In this document: piece after piece, positions 9,277-19,691 of the stretch | How positions within the stretch are numbered: position 1 is the stretch's first letter | Layout of the letters: the number at the start of each line of letters is the position of its first letter | Assembly (NCBI RefSeq): GCF_011752995.1 | Contig: NZ_VWWL01000002.1 | Location: 186,001-250,000, forward strand | Direction of reading: 5' to 3' | DNA length: 64,000 nucleotides | DNA from: Burkholderia sp. Ax-1724 | GTDB lineage: Bacteria; Pseudomonadota; Gammaproteobacteria; Burkholderiales; Burkholderiaceae | Notes under the pieces: generated by a model | Told to the model about the DNA's origin: nothing | Seen by the model: only the letters and a program-made list of their open reading frames with translations | Databases searched by the model: none | Made by a program: the position numbers and the translations under genes

Positions 9277-10103
9277 CGGCGTGCTCCTTTGCGGGTGGCG
9301 CCCGTCGCGCGTTTGATGATCAGGAAGATCATCGCGGTGCCGCATAGCAGGATCACGGACAGCGCCGCCGGCACGCCCCACGTGCCGATATCCGCGACCT
9401 GTTCGTCGATCAATTGCGCAACCATCATGTCGCGTAGTCCGCCGAGCAATGCGGGAGTGACGAAATAGCCGAGCGACGTAACGAATACCAGCATCGAACC
9501 GGCGACGATGCCCGGCATCGAAAGCGGGAAATACACGCGCCAGAATGTGGTGAAAGGCGAAGCACCAAGGTTTGCCGAGGCTCGCATATAAGCGTCGTCT
9601 ATCTTCGACAACACATTAAAGAGCGGGAAAATCAGGAACGGCAGTTGCATCTGGACCATCGCGATGAAGAGGCCAGTGCGGTTGAAAATCAGTTCGAGCG
9701 GGTGCTCGATCAAACCGCTCGCCAGCAGCAGCGAATTGATGACGCCGTGCGGCTGCAGCAGGATCATCCACGAAAATGTCCGCACAAGCAGACTCGTCCA
9801 GAATGGGATCAGAACGACGAAGATCATCAGACGCCGGCGCCGCCCCGAAGCACGTGCAATCGTATAAGCAACCGGATAACCGAGCAGCAGCGTGAATATC
9901 GTCGTGGTCGCGCTAATCACGACGGTATTCAACAGTACTTTGGCGTACACGCTGTCGGTCGCGACCGACACGAAGTTTTGCAGCCCGACATGAGGATCGG
10001 TGACACTTTTTGCCAGAAACGACACGACCGGCCAGGCGAACATCCCCAGAACCAGCAGTACTGCGGGTACGCCCAGCCAATCACTGCGCCGCACGAGCCT
10101 CAC
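9273..10103 (-). CDS. ABC transporter permease, PotB type
   Basis: Protein of 276 residues using a GTG start at 10103 that overlaps the TGA of the binding-protein gene (GTGA). A longer frame upstream would run inside the binding-protein gene and lacks support. The first membrane segment is PAVLLVLGMFAWPVVSFL; the EAA-type loop is MRASANLGASPFTTFWRVYFP. It partners with the permease at 8485-9276. Confidence 0.9.
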   Translation of the reverse strand: MRLVRRSDWLGVPAVLLVLGMFAWPVVSFLAKSVTDPHVGLQNFVSVATDSVYAKVLLNTVVISATTTIFTLLLGYPVAYTIARASGRRRRLMIFVVLIPFWTSLLVRTFSWMILLQPHGVINSLLLASGLIEHPLELIFNRTGLFIAMVQMQLPFLIFPLFNVLSKIDDAYMRASANLGASPFTTFWRVYFPLSMPGIVAGSMLVFVTSLGYFVTPALLGGLRDMMVAQLIDEQVADIGTWGVPAALSVILLCGTAMIFLIIKRATGATRKGARR

Positions 10104-11215
10104 GACAGCCGCCACGCGTTCCAGCTCGCGTCGAGGGCTTCGAGCTTGTCCTGCCACCAGGCTGCATTCAATATCACGCCCTTGGCAACATTGTCCTTCT
10201 GGGTCGCGAGCCATGGCGAGATGGCCTTGTCGATCTTCGAGAAGGCAGCGGGATTAACCGGCGAATACGCGGTGTTGTTCGAGAACATCGCCTGCGCGTC
10301 GGGCTGAATCGATCGGTTCACGAGGTGCATCGCCACATCGAGGTTTTTCGTGCCCTTCAATATGACGAGGTAGTCGACGGATTGCAGATTCTGTGCCCAT
10401 TCGATCGCAATCGGCGCGCCTTTTCTCGACGCGTCGTACGCGCGGCCATTCTGGATGACGCCACAACTGACCGCGCCGTCGACAATCAGTTGCTGCGACT
10501 GCGAAGGCGTAGTCCACCACGTAATATGATCTTTGATCGTATCGAGCTTCTTGAGCGCGCGATTGACGTCGAGCGGGTAAAGCTTCGCTGGATCGACGCC
10601 ATCGGCAAGCAAAGCGATTTCGAGCGTCGCATAGACGCGATTGCGGAACATCCGCTTGCCCGGGAAGCGCTTGACGTCGAACAGGTCCGCCCACGTTTTG
10701 GGGCCTTTCCCCACGCCGAAGGCCTTCGTGTTGTAGGCAACGTTGTAGCTCCATGCACAGGTGCCAATGCCGTAATCCGTCACGTACGCGGGCTCGACCA
10801 TCGACTTGTTCACGATGCTGAAATCGAGCTTTTCGAAGAGGTTATGCGCGGTGCCGTTGAACAGGAACGTGTCGGTCACGTCGATCACGTTCCAGTCGGG
10901 ATTCCCGCCCGCGGCGACCATCGAGCGAATCTTTGCCTCGTTGACTGGACCATCCTGAATGATCCGGGCACCGGTCTCCTTCGCGAACGGATCACAATAC
11001 GACTTCTTCTGAAAGTCCTGGTAGACGCCACCCCAGCTGACGTAGACCAGTTGCTTCCCGTCGAAGCGCCCGGCTTGCGCTCGCGCCAGCGGATTCAGGA
11101 GCGCGCCTGCCGCGAGTGCGCCCACTCCCTGCAATACTCGACGGCGACGAATCGACGCTACTGCGTCTTTCGCACAGGCCCGAACCGGCGCTACGTTATC
11201 CATTTCATTCCTCAC
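10100..11215 (-). CDS. ABC transporter substrate-binding protein, PotD type, Tat signal
   Basis: About 371 residues. The N-terminus carries a twin-arginine signal (RRRRVLQGVGALAAGALL, then LARAQA), as in many extracellular solute-binding proteins of the polyamine/thiamine class. VSWGGVYQDFQKKSYCDPF is the typical opening of the mature domain. Two starts are plausible: GTG at 11215, 5 bases after a perfect AGGAGG, or ATG at 11203 after AGGA. I keep the first because of the perfect ribosome-binding site. It lies 41 bp after the monooxygenase gene and defines the substrate of the importer, likely a cationic or small N-containing compound. Confidence 0.88.
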   Translation of the reverse strand: MRNEMDNVAPVRACAKDAVASIRRRRVLQGVGALAAGALLNPLARAQAGRFDGKQLVYVSWGGVYQDFQKKSYCDPFAKETGARIIQDGPVNEAKIRSMVAAGGNPDWNVIDVTDTFLFNGTAHNLFEKLDFSIVNKSMVEPAYVTDYGIGTCAWSYNVAYNTKAFGVGKGPKTWADLFDVKRFPGKRMFRNRVYATLEIALLADGVDPAKLYPLDVNRALKKLDTIKDHITWWTTPSQSQQLIVDGAVSCGVIQNGRAYDASRKGAPIAIEWAQNLQSVDYLVILKGTKNLDVAMHLVNRSIQPDAQAMFSNNTAYSPVNPAAFSKIDKAISPWLATQKDNVAKGVILNAAWWQDKLEALDASWNAWRLS

Positions 11216-11256
11216 AAAAACCTCCTGGCATGGCTTGCAACGCGTAAGTTCTCGAA

Positions 11257-12300
11257 TTATCTGGCCTCGTTGAAATGCGGAAGCACGTCCTTGCAGAACA
11301 ACTCGATAGATCGCTTGACACGATCGTATGGCATGCCGAAAAAGGCGCCGTACATGAAGTAGTCGATCCCGAGTGCCTCATACGCCTTGAGTTTTTTGAC
11401 GACTTCGTCCGGCGTGCCGAACATCATGTTTTCGCGCAAGGACTCAGGGGCATAGTCGGACCGATTCGACACGGTTTCATAACCGACCGGTTCGCAAAAT
11501 CCATTTTTTACCTTACCGAGATTCTTCAAAAGATTCTCGAAATAGCGGCCGTAGTTAGTCAGCGATTCAACCGGCACCTGCCAGTCCTTCGCGTCTTCGT
11601 AGACCGCGGTACGGCGCAGCATCATGAGCTTCGGCCGTTTGACGCCGGGATTGTTCTCAAGCGTGGTTTCAAAACGGCTGACCAGATTCTCGACTTCCGA
11701 GAACGGTGCATGCAACGGCGTCGCCATGATCGAAAGACCGTTTTTGACCGCCCAATCGAAAGAAGCCGGATCGCGTGCCGCGCACCACATCGGCACCTCG
11801 CGCTGCAATGGCTTGGGCACCGAAGTGGCCGCGGGAAACTGAAAGTACTTGCCGTCGTGCGCGTAGTCGCCCTTCCATAGCTCCCGCACCACCGGGATGA
11901 TCTCTTTCATATAGGCGACACCCTCCTGCTGCGGCATGCCGTCTTTCATGCGGTCGAATTCGTATTGATACGAGCCGCGGCCAATGCCAATTTCGAGTCT
12001 GCCGTCGGTGATGATGTCGCAAAGGGCCGCTTCCCCAGCAAGCCGGATCGGGTGCCAGTATGAAGCGGACAGTACCCCCGTACCGAGACGCGCCCGCTTG
12101 ACGGTGCGCGACCACGCAGCCAGTACCTGGAACGGATTCGGAGCGATCGTCGCTTCGATCGTATGGTGTTCGGCCGTGAAGATCATGTCGAATCCACCTT
12201 CGTCGGCCAGCCCCGCCATTTCGTCGACGCGACGCCAAACCTCTCGCATCGACAGGTCTTCGGAAAAGCGATCCATGTTCAGTACAATTGAAAATTTCAC
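11257..12300 (-). CDS. LLM-class flavin-dependent monooxygenase (bacterial-luciferase-like)
   Basis: Protein of 347 residues with a luciferase-like TIM-barrel pattern: MKFSIVLNMDRFSED opening, GFDMIFTAEHHTIEATIAPNP (conserved EHH), RLGTGVLSASYWHPIRLAGE, and GRLEIGIGRGSYQYEFDRM for flavin phosphate binding. Such enzymes use reduced FMN from a partner reductase, and one is encoded two genes upstream (13853-14830). Operon partners (aldehyde dehydrogenase, hydrolase, importer) fit a two-component oxygenase that opens or N/S-dealkylates an imported substrate. Pyridine ring-opening PyrA of Arthrobacter is a known pathway of this style, but specificity here is unknown. Confidence 0.88.
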   Translation of the reverse strand: MKFSIVLNMDRFSEDLSMREVWRRVDEMAGLADEGGFDMIFTAEHHTIEATIAPNPFQVLAAWSRTVKRARLGTGVLSASYWHPIRLAGEAALCDIITDGRLEIGIGRGSYQYEFDRMKDGMPQQEGVAYMKEIIPVVRELWKGDYAHDGKYFQFPAATSVPKPLQREVPMWCAARDPASFDWAVKNGLSIMATPLHAPFSEVENLVSRFETTLENNPGVKRPKLMMLRRTAVYEDAKDWQVPVESLTNYGRYFENLLKNLGKVKNGFCEPVGYETVSNRSDYAPESLRENMMFGTPDEVVKKLKAYEALGIDYFMYGAFFGMPYDRVKRSIELFCKDVLPHFNEAR

Positions 12301-12337
12301 TTTCGCGCCTTTTTTGACGTATCAATCCGATTGCCGC

Positions 12338-13852
12338 TCAGCCGCTTACGCGCATGACGAATGGATTCGGCGTATTGCCGGAATAGTCGACGACTACGCT
12401 TTTCGCACGCGAGTACTCGCGCATCGACTCGAGGCCGTAGTGCTTACCGTAGCCGCTCTCCTTGAAACCGCCCATCGGCGTGGTAAATGACGCCGCGCGA
12501 TAGGTATTGACCCAGATCGTGCCCGCTTCGACATCGCGCGCAAATCGCATCGCCCTGTCTATGTCGCGAGTCCATACTCCCGCTGTCAGCCCGTAGCGCG
12601 TCGCGTTAGCCAGTCTCGCAAGGTCGCGCTCGTCTTCGAACGGCTGTATCACGCCCACTGGGCCAAATACTTCTTCCTGAACGATTTCCATCGACGGCGC
12701 GACCTGATCGAGCAGTGTGGGTTCGTAAAACCAGCCCTGATCGAGCGGCGCGGCGGCACGCTTACCCCCCGCGAGCAGGCGCGCGCCCTGCTGCGTGGCA
12801 TGCGACACCATCGATCCGATCTTTTCTAGCTGGGATTTGACTGCGACCGGCCCCATCTGCGTATCGTCCATGAGTGGATCGCCGAGTTTCACGGCACGGG
12901 CTCGTTCGATAAGCGCGTCGCGGAACGCATTGAAGATGGTCCGCTGTACGTAGATCCGCGACCCCGCCACGCATGTCTGCCCGCCCGCCGCGAAGATTCC
13001 CGCAACGACGCCATCGAGTGCCCGCTCGAAGGGCGCATCGTCGAACACACAATTGGGCGACTTGCCGCCGAGCTCCAGATTGCATTGCGCAAAGTGATCC
13101 GCAGCCGCATGAGCAACCTTGCGGCCGCTCGCGGTACTGCCGGTGAACGCGACTTTCGCCACGCGGGCATCACGCGTCAATGCTTCTCCCGCACTCACGC
13201 CCAAACCCGTTACGACGTTAAAAACACCGTCGGGAATGCCCGCTTCCTTGATCAGTTCAGCCAGCGCCAAGGCAGAAGCCGACGTATGTTCGGACGGTTT
13301 GACGACTACGGTATTGCCGCAGGCCAGCGCGGGCGCGAGTGTCCAGCTCAACTGATAGAGCGGCGAATTCCATGGCACGATCACACCGACGACGCCGATC
13401 GGCTCGCGCGACGTATAGGCAAGCACGTCACGTCGATTCACCGGAATGGTGGTTCCTTCGAGCTTGTCTGCCGCGCCCGCGAAATAGTGGAATTGATCCG
13501 GCAAGATACCGATTTGCGCGCGCATTTCCTTCAGCAGCTTGCCGTTGTCGTGCACTTCGAGCCGCGCAAGACGATCGACGTTGGCGCGGATCAACTCCGC
13601 GAGCTTGCGCAGCAGGTTCGCGCGATCGGTCTGCGTGATCCCCCGCCACGCGGGATCATGCAGCGCACGTTCGGCGGCCTGAACCGCTTGCCCGACATCG
13701 TCCGCATTCGAATCGGCGATCTGATACCAGGCCTCGCCGGTGAACGGATTGAAGCTGTCGAGATAGGTCCCGCTCGCGGGTTCGTGCCACGCGCCATCGA
13801 TCCAGTTGCGAGTGCGCGTGCCAGTCAGACTTTCGACACTGATCGATACCAT
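12338..13852 (-). CDS. NAD(P)-dependent aldehyde dehydrogenase (cluster A)
   Basis: Full-length ALDH of 504 residues. Motifs: IVPWNSPLY, TVVVKPSE cofactor site, FTGSTASGRK, general base Glu260 in LELGGKSP and nucleophile Cys294 in GGQTCVAGSR. The start ATG (13852) directly abuts the flavin reductase stop (TGAATG), indicating translational coupling. It probably oxidises the aldehyde released by the luciferase-like monooxygenase. A second ALDH is at 20692-22176 in cluster B, but the two are clearly diverged. Confidence 0.93.
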   Translation of the reverse strand: MVSISVESLTGTRTRNWIDGAWHEPASGTYLDSFNPFTGEAWYQIADSNADDVGQAVQAAERALHDPAWRGITQTDRANLLRKLAELIRANVDRLARLEVHDNGKLLKEMRAQIGILPDQFHYFAGAADKLEGTTIPVNRRDVLAYTSREPIGVVGVIVPWNSPLYQLSWTLAPALACGNTVVVKPSEHTSASALALAELIKEAGIPDGVFNVVTGLGVSAGEALTRDARVAKVAFTGSTASGRKVAHAAADHFAQCNLELGGKSPNCVFDDAPFERALDGVVAGIFAAGGQTCVAGSRIYVQRTIFNAFRDALIERARAVKLGDPLMDDTQMGPVAVKSQLEKIGSMVSHATQQGARLLAGGKRAAAPLDQGWFYEPTLLDQVAPSMEIVQEEVFGPVGVIQPFEDERDLARLANATRYGLTAGVWTRDIDRAMRFARDVEAGTIWVNTYRAASFTTPMGGFKESGYGKHYGLESMREYSRAKSVVVDYSGNTPNPFVMRVSG

Positions 13853-14830
13853 TCAAGATCCCATATCGAGTTGATTGAAAGGTTTGAGCGCACCGTCGAG
13901 CATCGCGACCTTGCCGCCGTCGGCGCTATCCATATAGATGCCGAAGCGCGCATCGGCGCGTTCGAGGAAGTAGCGGCGCAGCATATTGCGAGTCTGGGAA
14001 GAACCGATCTGATCCCACGGCATCGTTTCCTGCGTGAACAGAGCGGCACTTTTGGTCAATTGCGGCTCATCCGCGAGTGTGCCGCGATAGACGATAAAGC
14101 TCTCGCCGGCATTCTCGAACACCGAGTAGAGGAACGACAGTTCGACCGTTGCGCCAAGTTTCGCGACAAGATCCGGCAGACCGCCCGGTGCGTGCTGGTC
14201 CGTGCCGTGTCCTGCGGTCGGGATCGTCCAGCTTCCCTTGAGCGGATCACGGACCATCAGCACCGCGTCGCCGAGATTCGCAACACAGCCGTAGTTCAAC
14301 GATTTGCCGGCACCGACCGCCTTCTGTTCGAGACCGAAATCAATGTAGCTGCCGCGGCAATAGGCGAGCGGAACGCCGCCCGTATGGCCGAAATCGAGCA
14401 CACGGCCGATCAGCATCGTGTGATCGCCAGCGGTGACGAACTGTTCTTTCGCGCAATCGAACCATGCGATCGCGCCTTCGAGCAGCGGTGCGCCGGTTGT
14501 GGCAACGTGCGTCGGCACACCGTGAAACTTGTCCGGAGCGCGCGACGCGAACGTATTCGAAACGTCTCGCTGCCCTGCCGCGAGAACATTCACGGCGAAG
14601 CTCGATGCCTGCTCGAATACGGGGCAGGTCGTCGCCTTGTTGTCGATACACACCAGCACCAGAGGCGGATCGAGCGACACCGAGGTGAACGAGTTGGCGG
14701 TCAGACCTCGGTAGTGGCCCTGGTCGTCGATAGCCGAAACGACGGTCACGCCCGTCACGAAGCTGCCGAAAGCTTTCCGTAGCCCTTGTACATCCAACGG
14801 GCTTGCCTCTCTCTCTTGTGACGTATTCAT
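13853..14830 (-). CDS. Flavin reductase family protein with C-terminal extension
   Basis: Protein of 325 residues. Residues about 15-170 form a flavin-reductase-like FMN-binding domain: LRKAFGSFVTGVTVVSA, GLTANSFTSVSLDPPLVLVC, FAVNVLA and GDHTMLIGRVLDF. The last 150 residues (GSWTIPTAGHGT onwards) resemble a NUDIX-like or regulatory extension seen in longer reductases. The start at 14830 is chosen because AAGGAGA lies about 9 bases upstream; an ATG at 14857 has no ribosome-binding site. First gene of the cluster A operon and the likely reduced-flavin supplier of the monooxygenase at 11257. Confidence 0.87.
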   Translation of the reverse strand: MNTSQEREASPLDVQGLRKAFGSFVTGVTVVSAIDDQGHYRGLTANSFTSVSLDPPLVLVCIDNKATTCPVFEQASSFAVNVLAAGQRDVSNTFASRAPDKFHGVPTHVATTGAPLLEGAIAWFDCAKEQFVTAGDHTMLIGRVLDFGHTGGVPLAYCRGSYIDFGLEQKAVGAGKSLNYGCVANLGDAVLMVRDPLKGSWTIPTAGHGTDQHAPGGLPDLVAKLGATVELSFLYSVFENAGESFIVYRGTLADEPQLTKSAALFTQETMPWDQIGSSQTRNMLRRYFLERADARFGIYMDSADGGKVAMLDGALKPFNQLDMGS

Positions 14831-14890
14831 CGAGAATGTCTCCTTCAGTGAAAACATTCTGGGTCGTCACTTTTCGATCTGCCATCTAGG

Positions 14891-14905
14891 GAAAATAGTA
14901 TTTTC
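14891..14905. promoter_or_regulatory. Palindromic operator candidate between cluster A operon and PucR-type regulator
   Basis: GAAAATA, one central G, TATTTTC: 7-bp perfect inverted arms in the 141-bp divergent promoter region. It lies 60 bp upstream of the flavin reductase start. A plausible binding site of the adjacent regulator; overlap with promoter elements cannot be excluded. Confidence 0.4.
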
Positions 14906-14971
14906 GAGTGGCGAATTCGAGCTTTCGACGAAACGCGGCAAAGAAATGAAAGCACCTGATCGTTAACACCA

Positions 14972-16810
14972 ATGCACGGGCACTATGAAAAGTTGAAACT
15001 GAAAATTTGTCACAGTACGATCCGCTGCATGGACAACACTTTTCCAGCTTCAATAGCCGTCAAGTCATCCCAAGCTCATTTCTCACGCCTCGCCGACATC
15101 GCGAAACTGGTCAACGAGAGCAGCGATCTAGGCACGTTGCTTGACAGCATCACCAATGCCACCTGTCGTTACACGACATGGGACATGTGTTCGATCATGA
15201 GCGTCGACGAAAACGCGGGACTGTCGGTTCTGATGGCACGCTTCGACCCGTTCCTTGTCGATCCGTCAAGCGCCTCGACGCGTTGGGAACTGGCGACCAG
15301 TCCGGTCAGGAAGGTGCTCGACGAGCAGCGTCCGCTCATCATTCCGGATGCGCAGCGCTCCGATTACTTGCATTACCAGCAAGACGCGCTGGCCCGCCAC
15401 TACCACACCGTAACGATCCTGCCGCTACCGGCAACCGATCAGTACGAGCGACGGATGATCCTTGCCGTGCAGTCGCGAGAGATCCTCAACGTCGACAATG
15501 ACGAACTCGCCTTCCTCAAGGCGATTGCACAGCTCGCGGCAATCGCGGTCGGCAAGGCCCAGCGTCTGCGCGAGGAAACGGTACTGTCCACGCGCGTCAA
15601 ACATACGATCGATTCGGTTAGCGAACTGATGCGCCGCGTTCTGTCCGACGAAGCGCCGACCGCGGTACTGTCCGCCGTCGAATCGCTGCTCGATTGTCCG
15701 ATCGCGGTGGTCGACCGGCCCGCTCAGGCCTTGATGAAAGGGCAACGCGCCGCTGATCCGCAATACGCTAACGCGCTCGCGGAGATGCTGCGAATCGAGT
15801 TGAACGACGAAGCGCAGTGGCAAGCAAAAACATCCGACGATTCGACAAGCCCCACATCCACGCCTGTGCATCGGCGCGAGGTGCTGCGCGTCGACGGCCA
15901 GCAGGCCGGCGCACTCTATCTGCTGACCGATGAAGAACGCTTCGATCCGGTGGACGAGCTGCTGATCCGGCAAGTCGCGTTTGCGCTGTCGGTCATGCTG
16001 ATGCGTACAGTCATCCGCTTCAAGGAGCGCACGGAGTCCCAGTCGAAAATCCTCGACGATCTGCTCTCGGGGCGCGACCTCGACGACGACCTGCTGTCGC
16101 GGGCAGCGCATTGCGGCCTACCGCTCGGCACACCGAACCGGCTTGTGCTGATCGGCATCCGGGGAGACGCTGAAAGCGCGCGGCAAATACTGCGCGGCAA
16201 TCATCGTGCGATCTCGTCCGCTCTCGCGAACGCCTGGTCCGCCAACATCACCGTTGTTCCCGCGAGAACGTTGCTGATGGCGCTCATCTCCGAAGCCGAG
16301 GGCATTCCGGAAGCGCGGCGCCGCGACCTGATGCGGCGCTCACTGGAACTCACCGACCGGCTGACCGGCAGCGCTTGCGTCATCGCGCCGGGTCCCGTAT
16401 GCCATGCTCCGCATGATTACGCGCCGGCATGGCAGGCGTGCCAGCGCGCGTTCCGGCTTTCCGATCGTTTCGCACGTAGCGGTGTCGTCCACGAAGAGGA
16501 CTTCGGCCCTTATGGACTCGTGTTCTCCGCGTTGTCTTCCTCGCAGGTCGACGTTTTCGTCGCCAACACGCTCGGTGCGCTCGATCAGTATGACGCCCAG
16601 AATCGCGGCGATCTGCTGAAGACACTCGAAGCTTATCTGGACTCGGGTTGCAGGCTACAAAAATGCGCTGATGAACTGAAAGTACATGTGACGACGATTC
16701 GCTATCGGATGGAGCGTATTCGTGAGGTGCTGGGCAAAGACGTCGACGACGCAGAGACTCGATTCAGCCTTGAACTCGCGTTCCGCCTGCGCCGCTTGCA
16801 ACACATGTGA
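14972..16810 (+). CDS. PucR-family transcriptional regulator with GAF domain
   Basis: Protein of 612 residues. The N-terminal 200 residues form a GAF-type sensor (ADIAKLVNESSDLGTLLDSI to the FLKAIAQLAAIAVGKAQ helix). A middle GGDEF-like/CdaR-type region follows. The C-terminus is a PucR HTH: LLKTLEAYLDSGCRLQKC, then ADELKVHVTTIRYRMERIRE. PucR/CdaR-type regulators usually activate catabolism of purines, sugar diacids or similar N-compounds in response to the substrate. Divergent orientation to the cluster A operon makes it the likely regulator. The start is uncertain: ATG at 14972 or 15029, neither with a clear ribosome-binding site. Confidence 0.85.
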   Translation: MHGHYEKLKLKICHSTIRCMDNTFPASIAVKSSQAHFSRLADIAKLVNESSDLGTLLDSITNATCRYTTWDMCSIMSVDENAGLSVLMARFDPFLVDPSSASTRWELATSPVRKVLDEQRPLIIPDAQRSDYLHYQQDALARHYHTVTILPLPATDQYERRMILAVQSREILNVDNDELAFLKAIAQLAAIAVGKAQRLREETVLSTRVKHTIDSVSELMRRVLSDEAPTAVLSAVESLLDCPIAVVDRPAQALMKGQRAADPQYANALAEMLRIELNDEAQWQAKTSDDSTSPTSTPVHRREVLRVDGQQAGALYLLTDEERFDPVDELLIRQVAFALSVMLMRTVIRFKERTESQSKILDDLLSGRDLDDDLLSRAAHCGLPLGTPNRLVLIGIRGDAESARQILRGNHRAISSALANAWSANITVVPARTLLMALISEAEGIPEARRRDLMRRSLELTDRLTGSACVIAPGPVCHAPHDYAPAWQACQRAFRLSDRFARSGVVHEEDFGPYGLVFSALSSSQVDVFVANTLGALDQYDAQNRGDLLKTLEAYLDSGCRLQKCADELKVHVTTIRYRMERIREVLGKDVDDAETRFSLELAFRLRRLQHM

Positions 16811-16849
16811 GTACCGGGCGTAGCCCCGCCAACGAAACCAGAACCGCGC

Positions 16850-17835
<986 letters not shown>

Positions 17836-17839
<4 letters not shown>

Positions 17840-18897
17840 GATGGTTGTCCTTGCAATACGGGCGCGCATTGCGGTACTTGCCGCAATTCCCGCCAACGCA
17901 GGCAGCGCACCTGGCGAAGCCCGTCATCGGTCGTTTCGAGGGACGGCACCTGCGTATCGCAGCGCCCCGCGACGGCATGCTCGCAACGCTTGTGAAACGT
18001 GCAGCCGGCCGGCAGCGCGGCCGGATTGGGCGCGCCGCCCGGAATCGGCTTGATGCGATGACGCACGTCGCCAAGACGTGGACGGGAACGCATCAACGCC
18101 TGCGTGTAAGGCATCAGCGGCTGGTTGAACAGATCGCTAACCGGACCCGCCTCGACGATTTGCCCCGCGTACATCACCAGCGCGCGGTTGGCGATTTCCG
18201 CGACCAGCGAGAGGTCATGCGTGACGAACAGGATCGCCATCTGCGTTTCCTGCTGCAACTGCTTCATCCGCTCGACGATCTGCGCCTGCACGGTGACGTC
18301 GAGCGCGGTGGTCGGCTCGTCGGCGATCAGCAGCCCCGGGTGGCAGGACAGCGCAATCGCAATCATGACCCGCTGCCGCATGCCGCCCGACAGTTGATGC
18401 GGATAGCTATTCAGACATTTGGCGGGACTCGGAATGCCAAGCATCGAAACGAGCCGCAGCGCCTCGGCCGCGCGTTCCTTCGACGACATCCTGCGATGCA
18501 CGCTGAGCGCTTCCTCGATCTGCGCGCCGATCGTGTACAACGGATTGAGCGACGACATCGGCTCCTGGAAGATCATGGCCGCGTCGTTGCCACGCACGCG
18601 CCGCAATTCGCGCTCGCGCAACCCGACGATATCGACGGTCTGCCCGCCCTTCTTCGCCAGATTGATCGAGCCTTTCACCGACGCGTTGCTGCCCGGATTC
18701 AGGCCGAGCAGCGCGAGGCCCGTCGTCGATTTACCGCAGCCCGATTCGCCGACGATCGCCACGATCTCGCCCTTGCCGATCGAGAACGACACGTCGCGTA
18801 CGACCGTGACCGGCGGCGTATTGCGTTTGCCCGTATCGAACGATACGGACAGATGCTCGACCGAGAGAACGCGTGAATCTTCGAACGTGGTCGTCAT
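17836..18897 (-). CDS. Dipeptide/oligopeptide-type ABC ATPase, DppD type
   Basis: Protein of 353 residues starting at ATG 18897, with 4-base overlaps at both ends (permease upstream, second ATPase downstream). A longer frame upstream is an artefact running through the permease gene. Walker A GESGCGKS, signature LSGGMRQR, Walker B LLIADEPTTALD, and C-terminal GCTFHKRCEHA Cys-containing motif. It forms a heterodimer with the DppF-type ATPase. Confidence 0.93.
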
Positions 18898-19682
18898 TTG
18901 ATGCTGGTTCCGATCAGGTAGAAGCCGAACACGGTCGCCGCAACCGCCGCGCCGGGCGCAAGGCTCATACCGGGATTCATCGCGAGATAGTCGAAGCCGG
19001 AGCGCACCATGGCGCCCCAGTCGGGGGTCGGCGGCGGCATGCCAAGGCCGAGAAACGACAGGCTGGCCGAAGTGAAAATCGAATACGCGACGGTCAGCGC
19101 GAACTGCGCGGCAACGATGCGCATCGTGTTCGGCCACACATGCTTGAGCATGATCCAGTCGGCGCGCGCGCCGACTGCCTTCGACGCCTCGACGAACACC
19201 GACTCGCGCAGCGCGAGCGTCTGCCCGCGCACCAGCCGCGCGATCCGCGGCCAACTGACGAAGCCGAGCACCAGCACGAGATTGAATAACGTGGGGCCCA
19301 CCATCGCGGTGATGATGAGCGCGAGGATCAGACCAGGCAGCGCGATGAAAATGTCGATGATCTGCGTCGCGAACAGGTCCACGCGCCCGCCGAGATAACC
19401 CGCTACGAGCCCGACCGGAATGCCGATGATGGCGGCCATCACCGCCGCGCCGATACCGACGATCAGCGAAGATTGTCCGCCGTAAATCAGCCGCGAAAGA
19501 ATGTCGCGGCCGAGCTCGTCAGTGCCGAGCAGGTTGTCCGCGCCCGGGGGCGCGAGAAACATCACGCTGCTCGCGGTCGGATCATGCGGCGCGATAAGCG
19601 GCGCACATAGCGAAATCGCGATCATGACGAGCAGGATGAACGCGCCGATCTGCACCTTGGGACGCATCAGGATTTCGCGCAT
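18894..19682 (-). CDS. Dipeptide/oligopeptide-type ABC permease, DppC type
   Basis: Protein of 262 residues with a long hydrophobic first segment (IGAFILLVMIAISLCAPLIA), LLGTDELGRDILSRLIYGG and the EAA-type loop EASKAVGARADWIMLKHVWP. AGGAG precedes the ATG. Nine bases separate it from the DppB-type gene upstream. It forms the membrane channel with that partner. Confidence 0.93.
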   Translation of the reverse strand: MREILMRPKVQIGAFILLVMIAISLCAPLIAPHDPTASSVMFLAPPGADNLLGTDELGRDILSRLIYGGQSSLIVGIGAAVMAAIIGIPVGLVAGYLGGRVDLFATQIIDIFIALPGLILALIITAMVGPTLFNLVLVLGFVSWPRIARLVRGQTLALRESVFVEASKAVGARADWIMLKHVWPNTMRIVAAQFALTVAYSIFTSASLSFLGLGMPPPTPDWGAMVRSGFDYLAMNPGMSLAPGAAVAATVFGFYLIGTSIK

Positions 19683-19691
19683 GAATAGCTC

